Part shown: one piece after another, positions 12,469 through 20,804 of the stretch
How positions within the stretch are numbered: the stretch's first letter is position 1
Layout of the letters: the number at the start of each line of letters is the position of its first letter
Assembly (NCBI RefSeq): GCF_022842045.1
Contig: NZ_JALHQI010000003.1
Span: 1 to 64,000 of the forward strand
Length of the DNA: 64,000 nucleotides
Origin: Arenimonas sp.
GTDB taxonomy: Bacteria > Pseudomonadota > Gammaproteobacteria > Xanthomonadales > Xanthomonadaceae
Direction: 5' to 3'
Program-made: the position numbers and the translations under genes
Notes under the pieces: generated by a model
Told to the model about the DNA's origin: nothing
Databases searched by the model: none
Seen by the model: only the letters and a program-made list of their open reading frames with translations

Positions 12469-13425
12469 ATGCCCGGCGACCGACCTAAACCCCCGGTGCA
12501 CGTGGTCGCGGCCGTCCTGCGGGACGCCCGCGGCCGGATCCTGCTGGCCCGCCGCACCGCCGGCCGCGACCTGGCCGGCGCCTGGGAGTTCCCCGGCGGC
12601 AAGGTCGAACCCGGCGAAACCCCGCTGCAGGCGCTGGACCGCGAGCTGCAGGAAGAACTGGGCATCCGCATCGGCCCGGCCCGGCCGCTGGTCTCGGTGC
12701 CGCAGGCCTATCCCGGCAAGCGCATCGTCCTGGACGTCTACGAAGTCGACCAGTTCGAGGGCACCGCCCGCGGGCTGGAGCGCCAGGCCCTGGCCTGGGC
12801 CCCGCTTGAGAAGCTGGCCAGCTACCCGATGCCGCCCGCCGACCGCCCGGTGGTGGCGGCGCTGACGGCGCCCGACCGATATCTGATCACCCCCGAGCCC
12901 ACGGATCGCCCGGGCTTCCTGTCGAAGTTGGACAAGGCCCTGGCCGCCGGTGCCCGCCGCATCCAGCTGCGGGCCAGGGCGATGGCCCCGGCCGAGCTGG
13001 CCATCCTGGCCCGCGACGCCCAGGTCCGCTGCCGCGCCAAGGGCGCCCAGCTGCTGCTCAACGGCGAGCCCGGGCTGGCCGCCGAGCTGGGCCTGGGGCT
13101 GCACCTGCGTTCGGCCCAGTTAATGGCCCTGTCCGCACGCCCGGTGCTGGCCGCGGGCCAGCCCGTGGCCGCGTCCTGCCATGACGCCGCGGAGCTGGCA
13201 CAGGCCGAGCGCCTGGGTCTGGATTTCGTGGTGCTCGGGCCGGTCCGCGCGACCGACTCGCATCCCGATGCCGCGCCTCTGGGCTGGGACGCGTTTGCCG
13301 CGCTGCGAGAGGGCGTGTCGCTGCCCATCTACGCCCTGGGCGGCATGAAGCCCGCCGACGCGGCCGTGGCGCGCCGGCATGGCGGGCAGGGCGTGGCGGG
13401 GATTCGCGGCCTTTGGCCGAAGTGA
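12469..13425 (+). CDS. Nudix hydrolase fused to a thiamine-phosphate-synthase-like domain
   Basis: The protein has 318 aa. The N-terminal half (about 1-130) is MutT-like, with an intact Nudix box (GGKVEPGETPLQALDRELQ continuing to EELGI near residue 66). It probably hydrolyses an oxidised or damaged nucleoside triphosphate. The C-terminal half (about 140-315) resembles ThiE, a TIM barrel, with QLRARAM, VVLGPVRATDSHPDA and YALGGMKPAD. This two-domain arrangement next to secA is known in gammaproteobacteria. Whether the ThiE-like half makes thiamine phosphate is not shown by the sequence. A palindromic repeat begins immediately after its stop. Confidence 0.88.
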   Translation: MPGDRPKPPVHVVAAVLRDARGRILLARRTAGRDLAGAWEFPGGKVEPGETPLQALDRELQEELGIRIGPARPLVSVPQAYPGKRIVLDVYEVDQFEGTARGLERQALAWAPLEKLASYPMPPADRPVVAALTAPDRYLITPEPTDRPGFLSKLDKALAAGARRIQLRARAMAPAELAILARDAQVRCRAKGAQLLLNGEPGLAAELGLGLHLRSAQLMALSARPVLAAGQPVAASCHDAAELAQAERLGLDFVVLGPVRATDSHPDAAPLGWDAFAALREGVSLPIYALGGMKPADAAVARRHGGQGVAGIRGLWPK

Positions 13426-13426
13426 A

Positions 13427-13486
13427 GTTTCGTTACTGAAGTCCCTCCTACCGCGCCTCGCGTAGGGGGGACTTCAGTCCCGAAGC
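13427..13486. repeat. Dispersed palindromic repeat, copy 1
   Basis: An imperfect inverted repeat (arms 13427-13450 and 13463-13486, 12-nt loop) lies between the convergent Nudix-ThiE and coaE genes. The right arm matches the left arm of the copy at 47579-47642 in 23 of 24 positions. The inner 15 bp of the arms pair with one mismatch. The coaE stop codon (13474-13476) lies in the right arm. It is REP-like and probably also acts as a bidirectional terminator. Confidence 0.85.
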
Positions 13487-14094
13487 TTCTGTGCCAGGGC
13501 CAGGTACCGCGGGTGCAGCTTCCGCACCGCCGCCACCAGTTCCTCGACCGAACCATCATTCACGATCACGTCGTCCGCGATCGCGAGGCGCTGTTCCCGG
13601 CTGGCCTGGGCCGCCACCATCCGGCTCGCCAACGCCGCCTCGAGCTGGTCGCGCTGCACCAGTCGCGCCTGCTGGACCGCGCGGGGCACGTCCACCACCA
13701 GGATGCGGTCCAGCCAGGGGTAACTGTCGCGGCCGCCCCCTTCCGCCAGCAGCGGGATCGCGACTACGGCGTAGGCGCCCGGGGCGGCGGCACAAGCCGT
13801 CTTGAGCCAGGTGCGGATGCGGGGATGCAGCAGGGCCTCGAGGTCGCGCTTGGCGGCCGGATCGGAAAACACCCGTCGCCGCATCGCGACCCGGTCCAGT
13901 TGCCCATCGGGCAGCAGGCTGCCGGCGCCGAAGCGCGCCACGATGTCCTGTAGCGCCGGCTGTCCCGGCGCGACGACCTCCCGCGCGGCGACATCGGCAT
14001 CCACCACGGACACGCCCAAGGCCTCGAAGGCGCGCGTGGCCTCGGACTTGCCCGAAGCCACGCCGCCGGTCACGGCGACCAGGGTCGTGGCCAT
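13474..14094 (-). CDS. coaE: CoaE, dephospho-CoA kinase
   Basis: The 206-aa P-loop kinase phosphorylates dephospho-CoA in the last step of coenzyme A synthesis. The P-loop GGVASGKSEA lies at about residues 9-18, and VVDADVAAREVV near 30-41 is typical of CoaE. It is the last gene of the pilB-pilC-pilD-coaE operon, 4 nt after pilD, an order conserved in Pseudomonas and Xanthomonas. Its final codons and TGA are supplied by a palindromic repeat. Confidence 0.96.
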   Translation of the reverse strand: MATTLVAVTGGVASGKSEATRAFEALGVSVVDADVAAREVVAPGQPALQDIVARFGAGSLLPDGQLDRVAMRRRVFSDPAAKRDLEALLHPRIRTWLKTACAAAPGAYAVVAIPLLAEGGGRDSYPWLDRILVVDVPRAVQQARLVQRDQLEAALASRMVAAQASREQRLAIADDVIVNDGSVEELVAAVRKLHPRYLALAQKLRD

Positions 14095-14098
14095 GGCG

Positions 14099-14965
14099 TC
14101 AGTTCAGGCCAGAGAGGTCGCGGTAGGCCTGGATCAGCTGGGCGCCCCACAGCAGCTGCACCCAGCCGGCGGCCGCGAGGTAGGGGCCGAACGGGATCGG
14201 CGTGGCGCGGTCGGCGCCGCGCCAGGTGATCCACAGCGTGCCGACCACCGCGCCGATCAGCGAAGAGATCAGCACGATCGGCAGGATCGCGGTGGCGCCG
14301 CACCACGCGCCCAAAGCCGCCAGCAGCTTGAAGTCACCGTAGCCCATGCCTTCCTTGCCGGTCAGCCACTTGAACAGCTTGTAGACCGTCCAGAGGCTGA
14401 GGTAGCCGGCGATGGCGCCGAAGATGGCCTGGCTGGGCGAAGTGAACAAGGTCACCGTGGACAGGCCCAGGCCGATCCAGAGCAGGCCCAGCGTGAGCTG
14501 GTCGGGCAGCAGGGTGGTGCGCAGGTCGATGCCGGCCAGCGCGACCAGGAAGCCGGTGAACACCATGGCGGCCAGCGCCTCGGGCCCGGCGCCGAAGCGC
14601 CAGACGCAGGCGGCGAACAGCAGGCCCGTGACCAGTTCGACCGCCGGGTACTGGATCGAGATCGCGCCGCCGCAGCCGCGGCACCGGCCCCGGAGCGCCA
14701 GCCAGCTCAGCACCGGGATGTTCTCCCAGGGCGCCAGCTTGTGGCCGCACTTGGGGCAAGCCGAACCCTGCACGACGATGCCGGGCGGGGCCGGCTCGTA
14801 GGGTTCGGGCAGCTCCAGCATTTCGCGGCTGGACTTGCGCCATTCCCACTCCAGCCAGGGCGGCAGGCGCAGTATGACGACGTTGAGGAAGCTGCCGACC
14901 AGCAGCCCGAACAGGAGGGCCAGGCCGAGCGCGAGGCCCGGCGTGGCCTGGATCAGCTCGAGCAT
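14099..14965 (-). CDS. pilD: PilD, prepilin leader peptidase / N-methyltransferase
   Basis: This is a polytopic inner-membrane aspartyl protease (288 aa) that cleaves the pilin leader after Gly and N-methylates the new N-terminus. The N-terminal cytoplasmic domain has two CxxC pairs (CPKC and CRGC). The catalytic aspartates are in GIDLRTTLLPDQLT and the GxGD motif GYGDFKLLAALGAW. Substrates here include the two pilins at 27747-28691. It lies 4 nt downstream of pilC. Confidence 0.96.
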   Translation of the reverse strand: MLELIQATPGLALGLALLFGLLVGSFLNVVILRLPPWLEWEWRKSSREMLELPEPYEPAPPGIVVQGSACPKCGHKLAPWENIPVLSWLALRGRCRGCGGAISIQYPAVELVTGLLFAACVWRFGAGPEALAAMVFTGFLVALAGIDLRTTLLPDQLTLGLLWIGLGLSTVTLFTSPSQAIFGAIAGYLSLWTVYKLFKWLTGKEGMGYGDFKLLAALGAWCGATAILPIVLISSLIGAVVGTLWITWRGADRATPIPFGPYLAAAGWVQLLWGAQLIQAYRDLSGLN

Positions 14966-14969
14966 CGGG

Positions 14970-16217
14970 TCAGCCGACGGTCGCGGCCAGCTTGAAGATC
15001 GGCAGGTACATGCCGATGACCATGCCGCCGACCAGCACGCCGATGACCACCATGATGAAGGGCTCGATCAGGCTGGCGAGCGCGTCCACGGAGTTGTTCA
15101 CTTCCTGCTCGTAGAACTCGGCCACCTTCAGCAGCATGGTGTCCAGCGCGCCGGCCTCTTCGCCGATGGCGGTCATCTGAACCACCATGTGCGGGAAGAC
15201 GTTGACCTGCTTCATCGCGACATTGAGCTGGTAGCCCACCGAGACGTCGTCGCGGATGCGCATGACGGCCTCGTTGTAGACGATCGAGCCGGTGGCGCCG
15301 CCGACAGTCTCCAGCGCCTCCACCAGCGGCACGCCGGCCTTGAAGGTCAGGGCCAGGGTGCGGGCGAAGCGGGCGATGGCCGACTGGTGCAGGATCATGC
15401 CGATCACCGGCAGCTTCAGCATCAGGCGGTCGACGTTGCGCTCGAGCGCAGGCGAACGCTTGTAGATGAAGAGGAAGCCGAAGACGATGCCCACCACGAT
15501 CGCCAGCACCAGCCACCACCACGCCGTCAGGAAGCGCGAGGCGTTGACGATCATCTGGGTGAAGGCGGGAAGGTCGGCGCCGAAGCCCTTGAACACTTCC
15601 TCGAACTGCGGCACCACGTAGATCAGCAGCACGGCGCTGACCAGGATCGCCACCGCGATCACGGCCGCCGGGTAGAACAGCGCTTTCTTGATCTTGCCCT
15701 TCAGCGCCTCGGTGCGCTCCTTGTAGGTGGCCACCGTGTCCAGGACGGTATCCAGCACGCCGGCGCCTTCGCCGGCACGGGTGAGGTTGCGGTAAAGCGA
15801 GTCGAACTGGACCGGGTGCCGGGCCATGGCCTCGCTGAGCGAGCTGCCGCCGGCGATGGAGTCGCGGATGTCGAGCAGCATGTCGCGCATGCGCGGGTTC
15901 TTCTGGCCACCGGCCAGGATCTCGAAGCTCTGCACCATCGGCACGCCGGCCTGCAGCATGGTGGCGATCTGGCGGCTGAAGACCGAGATGTCCTGGGCGC
16001 TGATGGCCTTGCCGCTGGCGCCGAACAGCGGTTTGGACTTGGTGCGCACCACCGTGGGGTTGATGCCCTGCTTGCGCAGCTCGGCCTTGAGCAGGTTGGC
16101 GTTCTTGGACGTGGTCTCGCCCTTCATCTTGACACCGCGCTTGTCGGTGCCCTCCCAGATGAACTGTTCCATCGCGTTGGTGCGCTGGGGGGGAGTTTTG
16201 GCAGCGGTCGTCGCCAT
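14970..16217 (-). CDS. pilC: PilC, type IV pilus inner-membrane platform protein
   Basis: The protein (415 aa) has two tandem T2SSF domains, each with hydrophobic helices. It couples the PilB/PilT motors to pilin insertion and extraction. Hydrophobic segments occur near residues 180-230 and at the C-terminus (PFIMVVIGVLVGGMVIGMYL). The N-terminus from MEQFIWEGTDKRG matches the family, so about 15 residues precede the usual start, and the internal Met (residue 16) is an alternative. It lies 3 nt after the pilB stop. Confidence 0.96.
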   Translation of the reverse strand: MATTAAKTPPQRTNAMEQFIWEGTDKRGVKMKGETTSKNANLLKAELRKQGINPTVVRTKSKPLFGASGKAISAQDISVFSRQIATMLQAGVPMVQSFEILAGGQKNPRMRDMLLDIRDSIAGGSSLSEAMARHPVQFDSLYRNLTRAGEGAGVLDTVLDTVATYKERTEALKGKIKKALFYPAAVIAVAILVSAVLLIYVVPQFEEVFKGFGADLPAFTQMIVNASRFLTAWWWLVLAIVVGIVFGFLFIYKRSPALERNVDRLMLKLPVIGMILHQSAIARFARTLALTFKAGVPLVEALETVGGATGSIVYNEAVMRIRDDVSVGYQLNVAMKQVNVFPHMVVQMTAIGEEAGALDTMLLKVAEFYEQEVNNSVDALASLIEPFIMVVIGVLVGGMVIGMYLPIFKLAATVG

Positions 16218-16220
16218 GGC

Positions 16221-17948
16221 TTAGTCCTTCGTCACGCGGTTGATTTCGGCCAGGCTGGTGACGCCCTGCCTGGCCTTGTAGAGGGCGGACTGCCGCAGGT
16301 CGCGGACGCCGGCGTCCTGCGCGGCCTGGGCGATCTGCAGGGCGTTGCCGCCCTCGAGGATGATCGACTGGATGTTCTCGGCCATCGGCATGACCTGGTA
16401 GATGCCGACGCGGCCCTTGTAGCCGTCGTTGCAGTCTTCGCAGCCGCCCGGCTCGTAGAGGTTGATGCCGGCCTTGATGTCCTCCTGGGTGAAGCCTTCG
16501 GCCAGCAGGGCGTTCTCCGGCAGGCTGATGGGCTTCTTGCAGGCATCGTGCAGCCGGCGCGCCAGGCGCTGGGCGATGATGATGGTGACCGACGAGGTGA
16601 TGTTGTAGGGCGCGATGCCCATGTTCATCAGGCGCGACACCGTCTGCGGGGCGTCGTTGGTATGCAGGGTGGAGAGCACCAGGTGGCCCGTTTGCGCGGC
16701 CTTGACCGCGATCTCCGCGGTCTCGAGGTCGCGGATCTCGCCGACCATGATCACGTCCGGGTCCTGGCGCAGGAAGCTGCGCAGGGCCGCGGCGAAGGTC
16801 ATGCCCTTCTTGACGTTCATCTGCACCTGGTTGATGCCCGGGACCCGGATTTCGACCGGGTCCTCGGCGGTGGAGATGTTGCGCTCCTCGGTGTTGAGGA
16901 TGTTCAGGCCGGTATAGAGCGACACCGTCTTGCCCGAGCCGGTGGGGCCGGTGACCAGGATCATGCCGTAGGGCTTGGCCAGGGCGTCGAGGTAGAGCTT
17001 CTTCTGGTCTTCCTCGTAGCCCAGCTTGTCGATGCCCAGCTTGGCCGCGCTGCCGTCGAGCAGGCGCAGCACCACCTTCTCGCCGAACAGCGTGGGGCAG
17101 GTGGACACGCGGAAGTCCATCTGCTTGGTCTTGGAGATGTTGAGCTTGATGCGGCCGTCCTGCGGCAGGCGGCGCTCGGCGATGTCGAGCTGGGCCATGA
17201 CCTTCAGGCGCGCGGTGATGCGCGGGTGCAGCTTCACCGGGGCCTTGGCGACGCCGCGCAGGATGCCGTCCATGCGCAGGCGGACCCGGAACTCGGTCTC
17301 GTAGGGTTCGAAGTGGATGTCGGAGGCGCCGCGCTTGATGGCATCCAGCAGCACCTTGTTGACGAAGCGCACCACCGGGGTGTCGTCGCCGCCCTTGGTG
17401 TCGGCGAGGTTGTCGGGGGCATCGTCGTCGCCGCCGGTGGACTCGAGGTTCTCGAGGCCCTCGTCGTCGCCCATGCTGTCGCCCATGCTGTCGGAGGCGG
17501 TGAGCGCCTGCTCGATGCTGCGGCGGAGCTTGTCCTCGTCGACCAGGATCGGCTCGACGGTGAGGTTGGCGGCGAACTTGATCTCGTCCAGCGCCCGGGT
17601 GTTGGTCGGGTCGGCGATGCCCACGAACAGCCGGTTGCCGCGCTTGAACAGGGGCAGCGCCTGGTGCTTGGTGATCAGCTCTTCGCTGACGAGCTTGGTG
17701 GCGGCCTGGCCCAGGTCCAGCGCGGCGCTGTCGAAGAGGGGCATGCCGAACTCGACGGCATTGGCGCCGGCGATGTGGGCGCTGGTGACCAGCTTCTTTT
17801 CGAGCAGGTAGAGGTGGATGGGCCGCTTCTGCTTGCTGGCCTCGTCCAGGGCCTTGCGCGCGTCGGCCTCGCCCAGGACGCCGTCCAGCACGAGGCGCCG
17901 GGCAATGCCGGTAATGCCCACCAAGTTGGCGGTCGCGTTGGCGTTCAC
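16221..17948 (-). CDS. pilB: PilB, type IV pilus assembly ATPase
   Basis: This is the hexameric extension motor (575 aa). The N-terminal T2SSE_N/GspE domain (about 1-150) is followed by an Asp/Gly-rich linker. Walker A is GPTGSGKTVSL (about 330), the Walker B region contains DPDVIMVGEIRD, and the zinc-binding cysteines CKKP and CEDC are near the C-terminus. It is the first gene of pilB-pilC-pilD-coaE. An 18-bp motif shared with the pilin promoter region lies 18-35 nt upstream of the start. The divergent glycosyltransferase gene starts 137 nt away. Confidence 0.97.
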   Translation of the reverse strand: MNANATANLVGITGIARRLVLDGVLGEADARKALDEASKQKRPIHLYLLEKKLVTSAHIAGANAVEFGMPLFDSAALDLGQAATKLVSEELITKHQALPLFKRGNRLFVGIADPTNTRALDEIKFAANLTVEPILVDEDKLRRSIEQALTASDSMGDSMGDDEGLENLESTGGDDDAPDNLADTKGGDDTPVVRFVNKVLLDAIKRGASDIHFEPYETEFRVRLRMDGILRGVAKAPVKLHPRITARLKVMAQLDIAERRLPQDGRIKLNISKTKQMDFRVSTCPTLFGEKVVLRLLDGSAAKLGIDKLGYEEDQKKLYLDALAKPYGMILVTGPTGSGKTVSLYTGLNILNTEERNISTAEDPVEIRVPGINQVQMNVKKGMTFAAALRSFLRQDPDVIMVGEIRDLETAEIAVKAAQTGHLVLSTLHTNDAPQTVSRLMNMGIAPYNITSSVTIIIAQRLARRLHDACKKPISLPENALLAEGFTQEDIKAGINLYEPGGCEDCNDGYKGRVGIYQVMPMAENIQSIILEGGNALQIAQAAQDAGVRDLRQSALYKARQGVTSLAEINRVTKD

Positions 17949-17965
17949 TCTGCTCCCCAGAGACG

Positions 17966-17983
17966 CACTGATGCGTCAACTGT
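17966..17983 (-). promoter_or_regulatory. 18-bp element shared with the pilin upstream region (copy at pilB)
   Basis: CACTGATGCGTCAACTGT on the plus strand differs by one base from 28781-28798. It contains the near-palindrome TGATGCGTCA. The copies have the same orientation relative to their minus-strand pilus genes. A regulatory role is inferred. Confidence 0.5.
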
Positions 17984-18085
17984 ACCCGAAAAACTGCCGC
18001 TGGCCAGCCTCTTGCGAGACGTTCTTATAGTCAGGAGGGGGGTGGGATCAAGTAAGCTTGGACTCGGGTCCATTCAGGGGTGGCC

Positions 18086-18946
18086 ATGAAGGTCAGCGTG
18101 GTGTTGCCTGCCAAGAACGAGGCCGAGGGTCTGCGGCGGACACTGCCGGCCCTGGCACAGGCCCTGCCCGGGGCCGAGCTGATCGTGGTGGACGACGGTT
18201 CCACGGACGAGACGGCCGCCGTGGCGGCCTCGCTGGGGGCCAGGGTGCTGTCTTCACCGTACTCCATGGGCAATGGCGCGGCCATCAAGCGGGGTGCGCG
18301 GGCCGCCAGCGGCGAGGTCATCGTGTTCATGGACGCCGACGGCCAGCACGATCCGGCCCATATTCCCCGGCTGCTGGCCCGCCTCGAAGCCGGCTACGAC
18401 ATGGTGGTCGGCGCCCGCGACGGCAGCGGCCAGGCCAGCCTGGGCCGCAGCCTTGCCAACCGGCTCTACAACCGCCTGGCCAGCTGGATGACCAACCACG
18501 ACGTGAAGGACCTGACCTCCGGTTTCCGGGCCGTGCGGGCCGACCGCTTCCGCGAGTTCCTGCACCTGCTGCCCAACGGCTTCAGCTACCCCACCACCAG
18601 CACCATGGCCTTCTTCCGCAGTGCCTACCCGGTGGACTACGTGCCCATCCGGGTGGACAAGCGGGTGGGCACGGCGAGCCACATCCGGCCGCTGCGGGAC
18701 GGGGTGCGTTTCCTGCTGATCATCTTCAAGATCGCGACCCTTTACTCGCCGCTGAAGCTTTTCGCGCCGGTGGGTGCGGGGTTCTTCCTGCTCGGGGCCG
18801 GCTACTACACCTATACCTTCGTGACCCAGGGGCGGTTCACGAACATGAGCGCGCTGCTGTTCAGTGCCGCCGTCATCGTGTTCCTGATCGGGCTGGTGTC
18901 CGAGCAGATCACGTCGCTGACCTACAATCGCCCGTCGCGGCCATGA
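18086..18946 (+). CDS. Family 2 glycosyltransferase (DPM1/GtrB-like), membrane-attached
   Basis: The protein has about 286 aa. The N-terminal GT-A domain has VVLPAKNEAEGL, VVDDGSTDET and the DxD-type MDADGQHDP. Two C-terminal hydrophobic helices (about 220-275) anchor it to the membrane. Family members move a sugar from a nucleotide donor to undecaprenyl or dolichyl phosphate. AGGGG (18076-18080) lies 5 nt before the ATG at 18086. A GTG at 18080 is the alternative start. It heads a four-gene plus-strand run whose members overlap by 4 nt, diverging from pilB. The acceptor is unknown. Confidence 0.9.
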   Translation: MKVSVVLPAKNEAEGLRRTLPALAQALPGAELIVVDDGSTDETAAVAASLGARVLSSPYSMGNGAAIKRGARAASGEVIVFMDADGQHDPAHIPRLLARLEAGYDMVVGARDGSGQASLGRSLANRLYNRLASWMTNHDVKDLTSGFRAVRADRFREFLHLLPNGFSYPTTSTMAFFRSAYPVDYVPIRVDKRVGTASHIRPLRDGVRFLLIIFKIATLYSPLKLFAPVGAGFFLLGAGYYTYTFVTQGRFTNMSALLFSAAVIVFLIGLVSEQITSLTYNRPSRP

Positions 18947-19647
18947 GCCGGCTGAGGTCCCTGGCGCGTCATGTCGCCAGAACCCCGCTGCATCCGCAGT
19001 GGCTTCTGGGTCGGCGGCGCGCGCCGGAGGGCCTGAAGGGCATTGCGGGCAAGGTGCTGGACATCGGTGCTGGCGATCGCTGGATCGAGGCGGAGCTGCC
19101 GGCAGGGGCTCGGTACGTTTCGCTGGATTACCCCTCGACCGGTCGCGATCTTTACGGCGCCCGACCCGAGGTTTTCGCCGATGCCGCTGCGCTTCCGTTC
19201 CCGGACGGGACGTTCGATGCGGTGGTTTGCCTCGAGGTGCTCGAGCACGTGCCCGACCCCGCGCGCGTGCTTCACGAGGTCGGCCGGGTGCTCAAGCCCG
19301 GCGCGCGGGCCTGGCTGTCCATGCCGTTCCTGTACCCGCTGCACGACGCGCCCTTTGATTTCCAGCGGTACACCGAGCACGGCATCCGCCGCGATGCACG
19401 CGCCGCCGGACTGGAGGTGGTGTCACTCGCCCCGGGGCTGCACGCGCTTCGCAGCGCGGGGTTGCTGGTGAACCTTGCATTGGCCGGTGGCGCCGCTTCA
19501 GGGCCGGCGTGGCGCACCGCACTGCTGGCAATTCCGGTGGCCGTGGCGGTGCTGTCGGTGAACCTCGGTTGTTTCCTCTTGAGCCTGGCGTGGCCGGACT
19601 GGCCTGCACTGACTGCCGGGCATGCCTTCGAGCTGCGGCGGCCGTGA
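18943..19647 (+). CDS. Class I SAM-dependent methyltransferase with C-terminal hydrophobic segment
   Basis: The protein (234 aa) has the SAM-binding motif VLDIGAGDRWIE near residue 38, the acidic LDYPSTGRDLYG strand, and the CLEVLEHVPDP motif of Methyltransf_11 proteins. A hydrophobic stretch near 185-215 suggests membrane association. Its ATG overlaps the upstream stop (ATGA), and its stop overlaps the next start (GTGA). The substrate is unknown. Context suggests methylation of a lipid-linked or secreted glycan. Confidence 0.87.
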   Translation: MSRLRSLARHVARTPLHPQWLLGRRRAPEGLKGIAGKVLDIGAGDRWIEAELPAGARYVSLDYPSTGRDLYGARPEVFADAAALPFPDGTFDAVVCLEVLEHVPDPARVLHEVGRVLKPGARAWLSMPFLYPLHDAPFDFQRYTEHGIRRDARAAGLEVVSLAPGLHALRSAGLLVNLALAGGAASGPAWRTALLAIPVAVAVLSVNLGCFLLSLAWPDWPALTAGHAFELRRP

Positions 19648-20804
19648 GCGGGCGCGGCTTGCTGCTGATCACTACGTCCTATCCGCAGATGGCGGATGGC
19701 AGCGAAGCCGCGGGAGCCTTCGTCGCCGACTTCGCCGAAGCAGCGGCCAGGCATGTGCCCGTGCGCGTGGTGGCACCGGGGAACATGGAGTGCCGTGAGG
19801 CCGGTCCCGGTGGGATCGAGGTGTTCCGGTTCGCCGCGCCGGGCAAGCCACTGTCGCTTCTTTCGCCCGCGCGCCCCACGGATTATCCGGCGATCCTCCG
19901 CACGCTGGTCTCGTTGCGCCGCCAGACCTTGCGGGCCGGGAGCGATGGCGCGGTCGGGCATACGCTCGCGCTATGGGTGCTGCCCTCGGGCTGGGCCGCC
20001 CGCGTCCTGTCCCGAGCCCGTGGCGTTCCCTATTCCGTGTGGGCCTTGGGCAGTGACATCTGGAGCCTGGGTCGACTGCCGGGCGTTCGCGGGTTGCTGC
20101 GCAACGTGATCCGCAACGCCTCTTTCCGGTTCGCGGATGGGCTCCAACTGGGCGAAGATGCCGCACGCATCGCGGGTCGTGGCTTCGGGTTCCTTCCCAG
20201 CAGCCGGCGGCTGGATCGGTTACGGACCCGGCCCTTGGCGGAAGAGGGGCCGTACCGCCTGCTGTTCCTGGGTCGTTGGCACCCCAACAAGGGCATCGAC
20301 CTTCTGCTTGACGCGCTGGCGCAGCTGGAGGAGTCGGACTGGGGACGCATCCGCGAGGTCCATGTCGCCGGGGGCGGTCCACTTGAGGCCGAGGTCAGGG
20401 CAGGGGTGCGGGCACTGGTTTCGGCCGGTCGGCCAGTGCGACTGGACGGATTCCTCGACAAGGCCGCGGCGTCGGCGGCGCTGGAAGCCGCGGACTTCCT
20501 GCTGCTGCCTTCCCGCATCGAAAGCATCCCCGTGGTCTTTTCCGATGCGCTGGCGATGCGGCTGCCGGTGGTGGCGATGCCAGTGGGCGATCTCCCGGGG
20601 CTGTTGCAAGGAGCCGATCTGGGCGAGATCGCCGGCGAGGTGACGGCGACTGCATTCGCCCGCGCGCTGTCCCGGGCGATTTCCAAGGCCCCGGTGCATC
20701 GTGCGGGGCACCTGGCCGTCGCGGCTGCGCGCTTCGACGTCGGCGAGGCGGCGCGCGCCTTCCTCGATGCCGCGGGACTCCTGCCCACGGAGCCGGAGCC
20801 GTGA
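19644..20804 (+). CDS. Family 4 (GT-B) glycosyltransferase
   Basis: The protein (386 aa) has an N-terminal acceptor half (LLLITTSYPQMADGSEA near the start) and a GT4 donor half. LLFLGRWHPNKGIDLLLDAL is near residue 205, and the acidic C-terminal segment LLPSRIESIPVVFSDALAM corresponds to the EX7E region. The open frame reaches back to 19509, but GTG 19644 overlaps the methyltransferase stop, and the conserved domain begins directly after it. Donor and acceptor are unknown. Confidence 0.88.
   Translation: MSGRGLLLITTSYPQMADGSEAAGAFVADFAEAAARHVPVRVVAPGNMECREAGPGGIEVFRFAAPGKPLSLLSPARPTDYPAILRTLVSLRRQTLRAGSDGAVGHTLALWVLPSGWAARVLSRARGVPYSVWALGSDIWSLGRLPGVRGLLRNVIRNASFRFADGLQLGEDAARIAGRGFGFLPSSRRLDRLRTRPLAEEGPYRLLFLGRWHPNKGIDLLLDALAQLEESDWGRIREVHVAGGGPLEAEVRAGVRALVSAGRPVRLDGFLDKAAASAALEAADFLLLPSRIESIPVVFSDALAMRLPVVAMPVGDLPGLLQGADLGEIAGEVTATAFARALSRAISKAPVHRAGHLAVAAARFDVGEAARAFLDAAGLLPTEPEP

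Noticed and set aside
17971..17983. TTGACG on the minus strand within the shared 18-bp element, considered as a -35 box of pilB
   Set aside because: At 17-nt spacing the -10 would fall on the pilB ribosome binding site, and no TATAAT-like sequence is present.
14835..18089. Plus-strand 1084-codon frame opposite pilC and pilB
   Set aside because: Antisense shadow of two well-supported genes, rich in His, Gln, Val and Gly with no recognisable domain.
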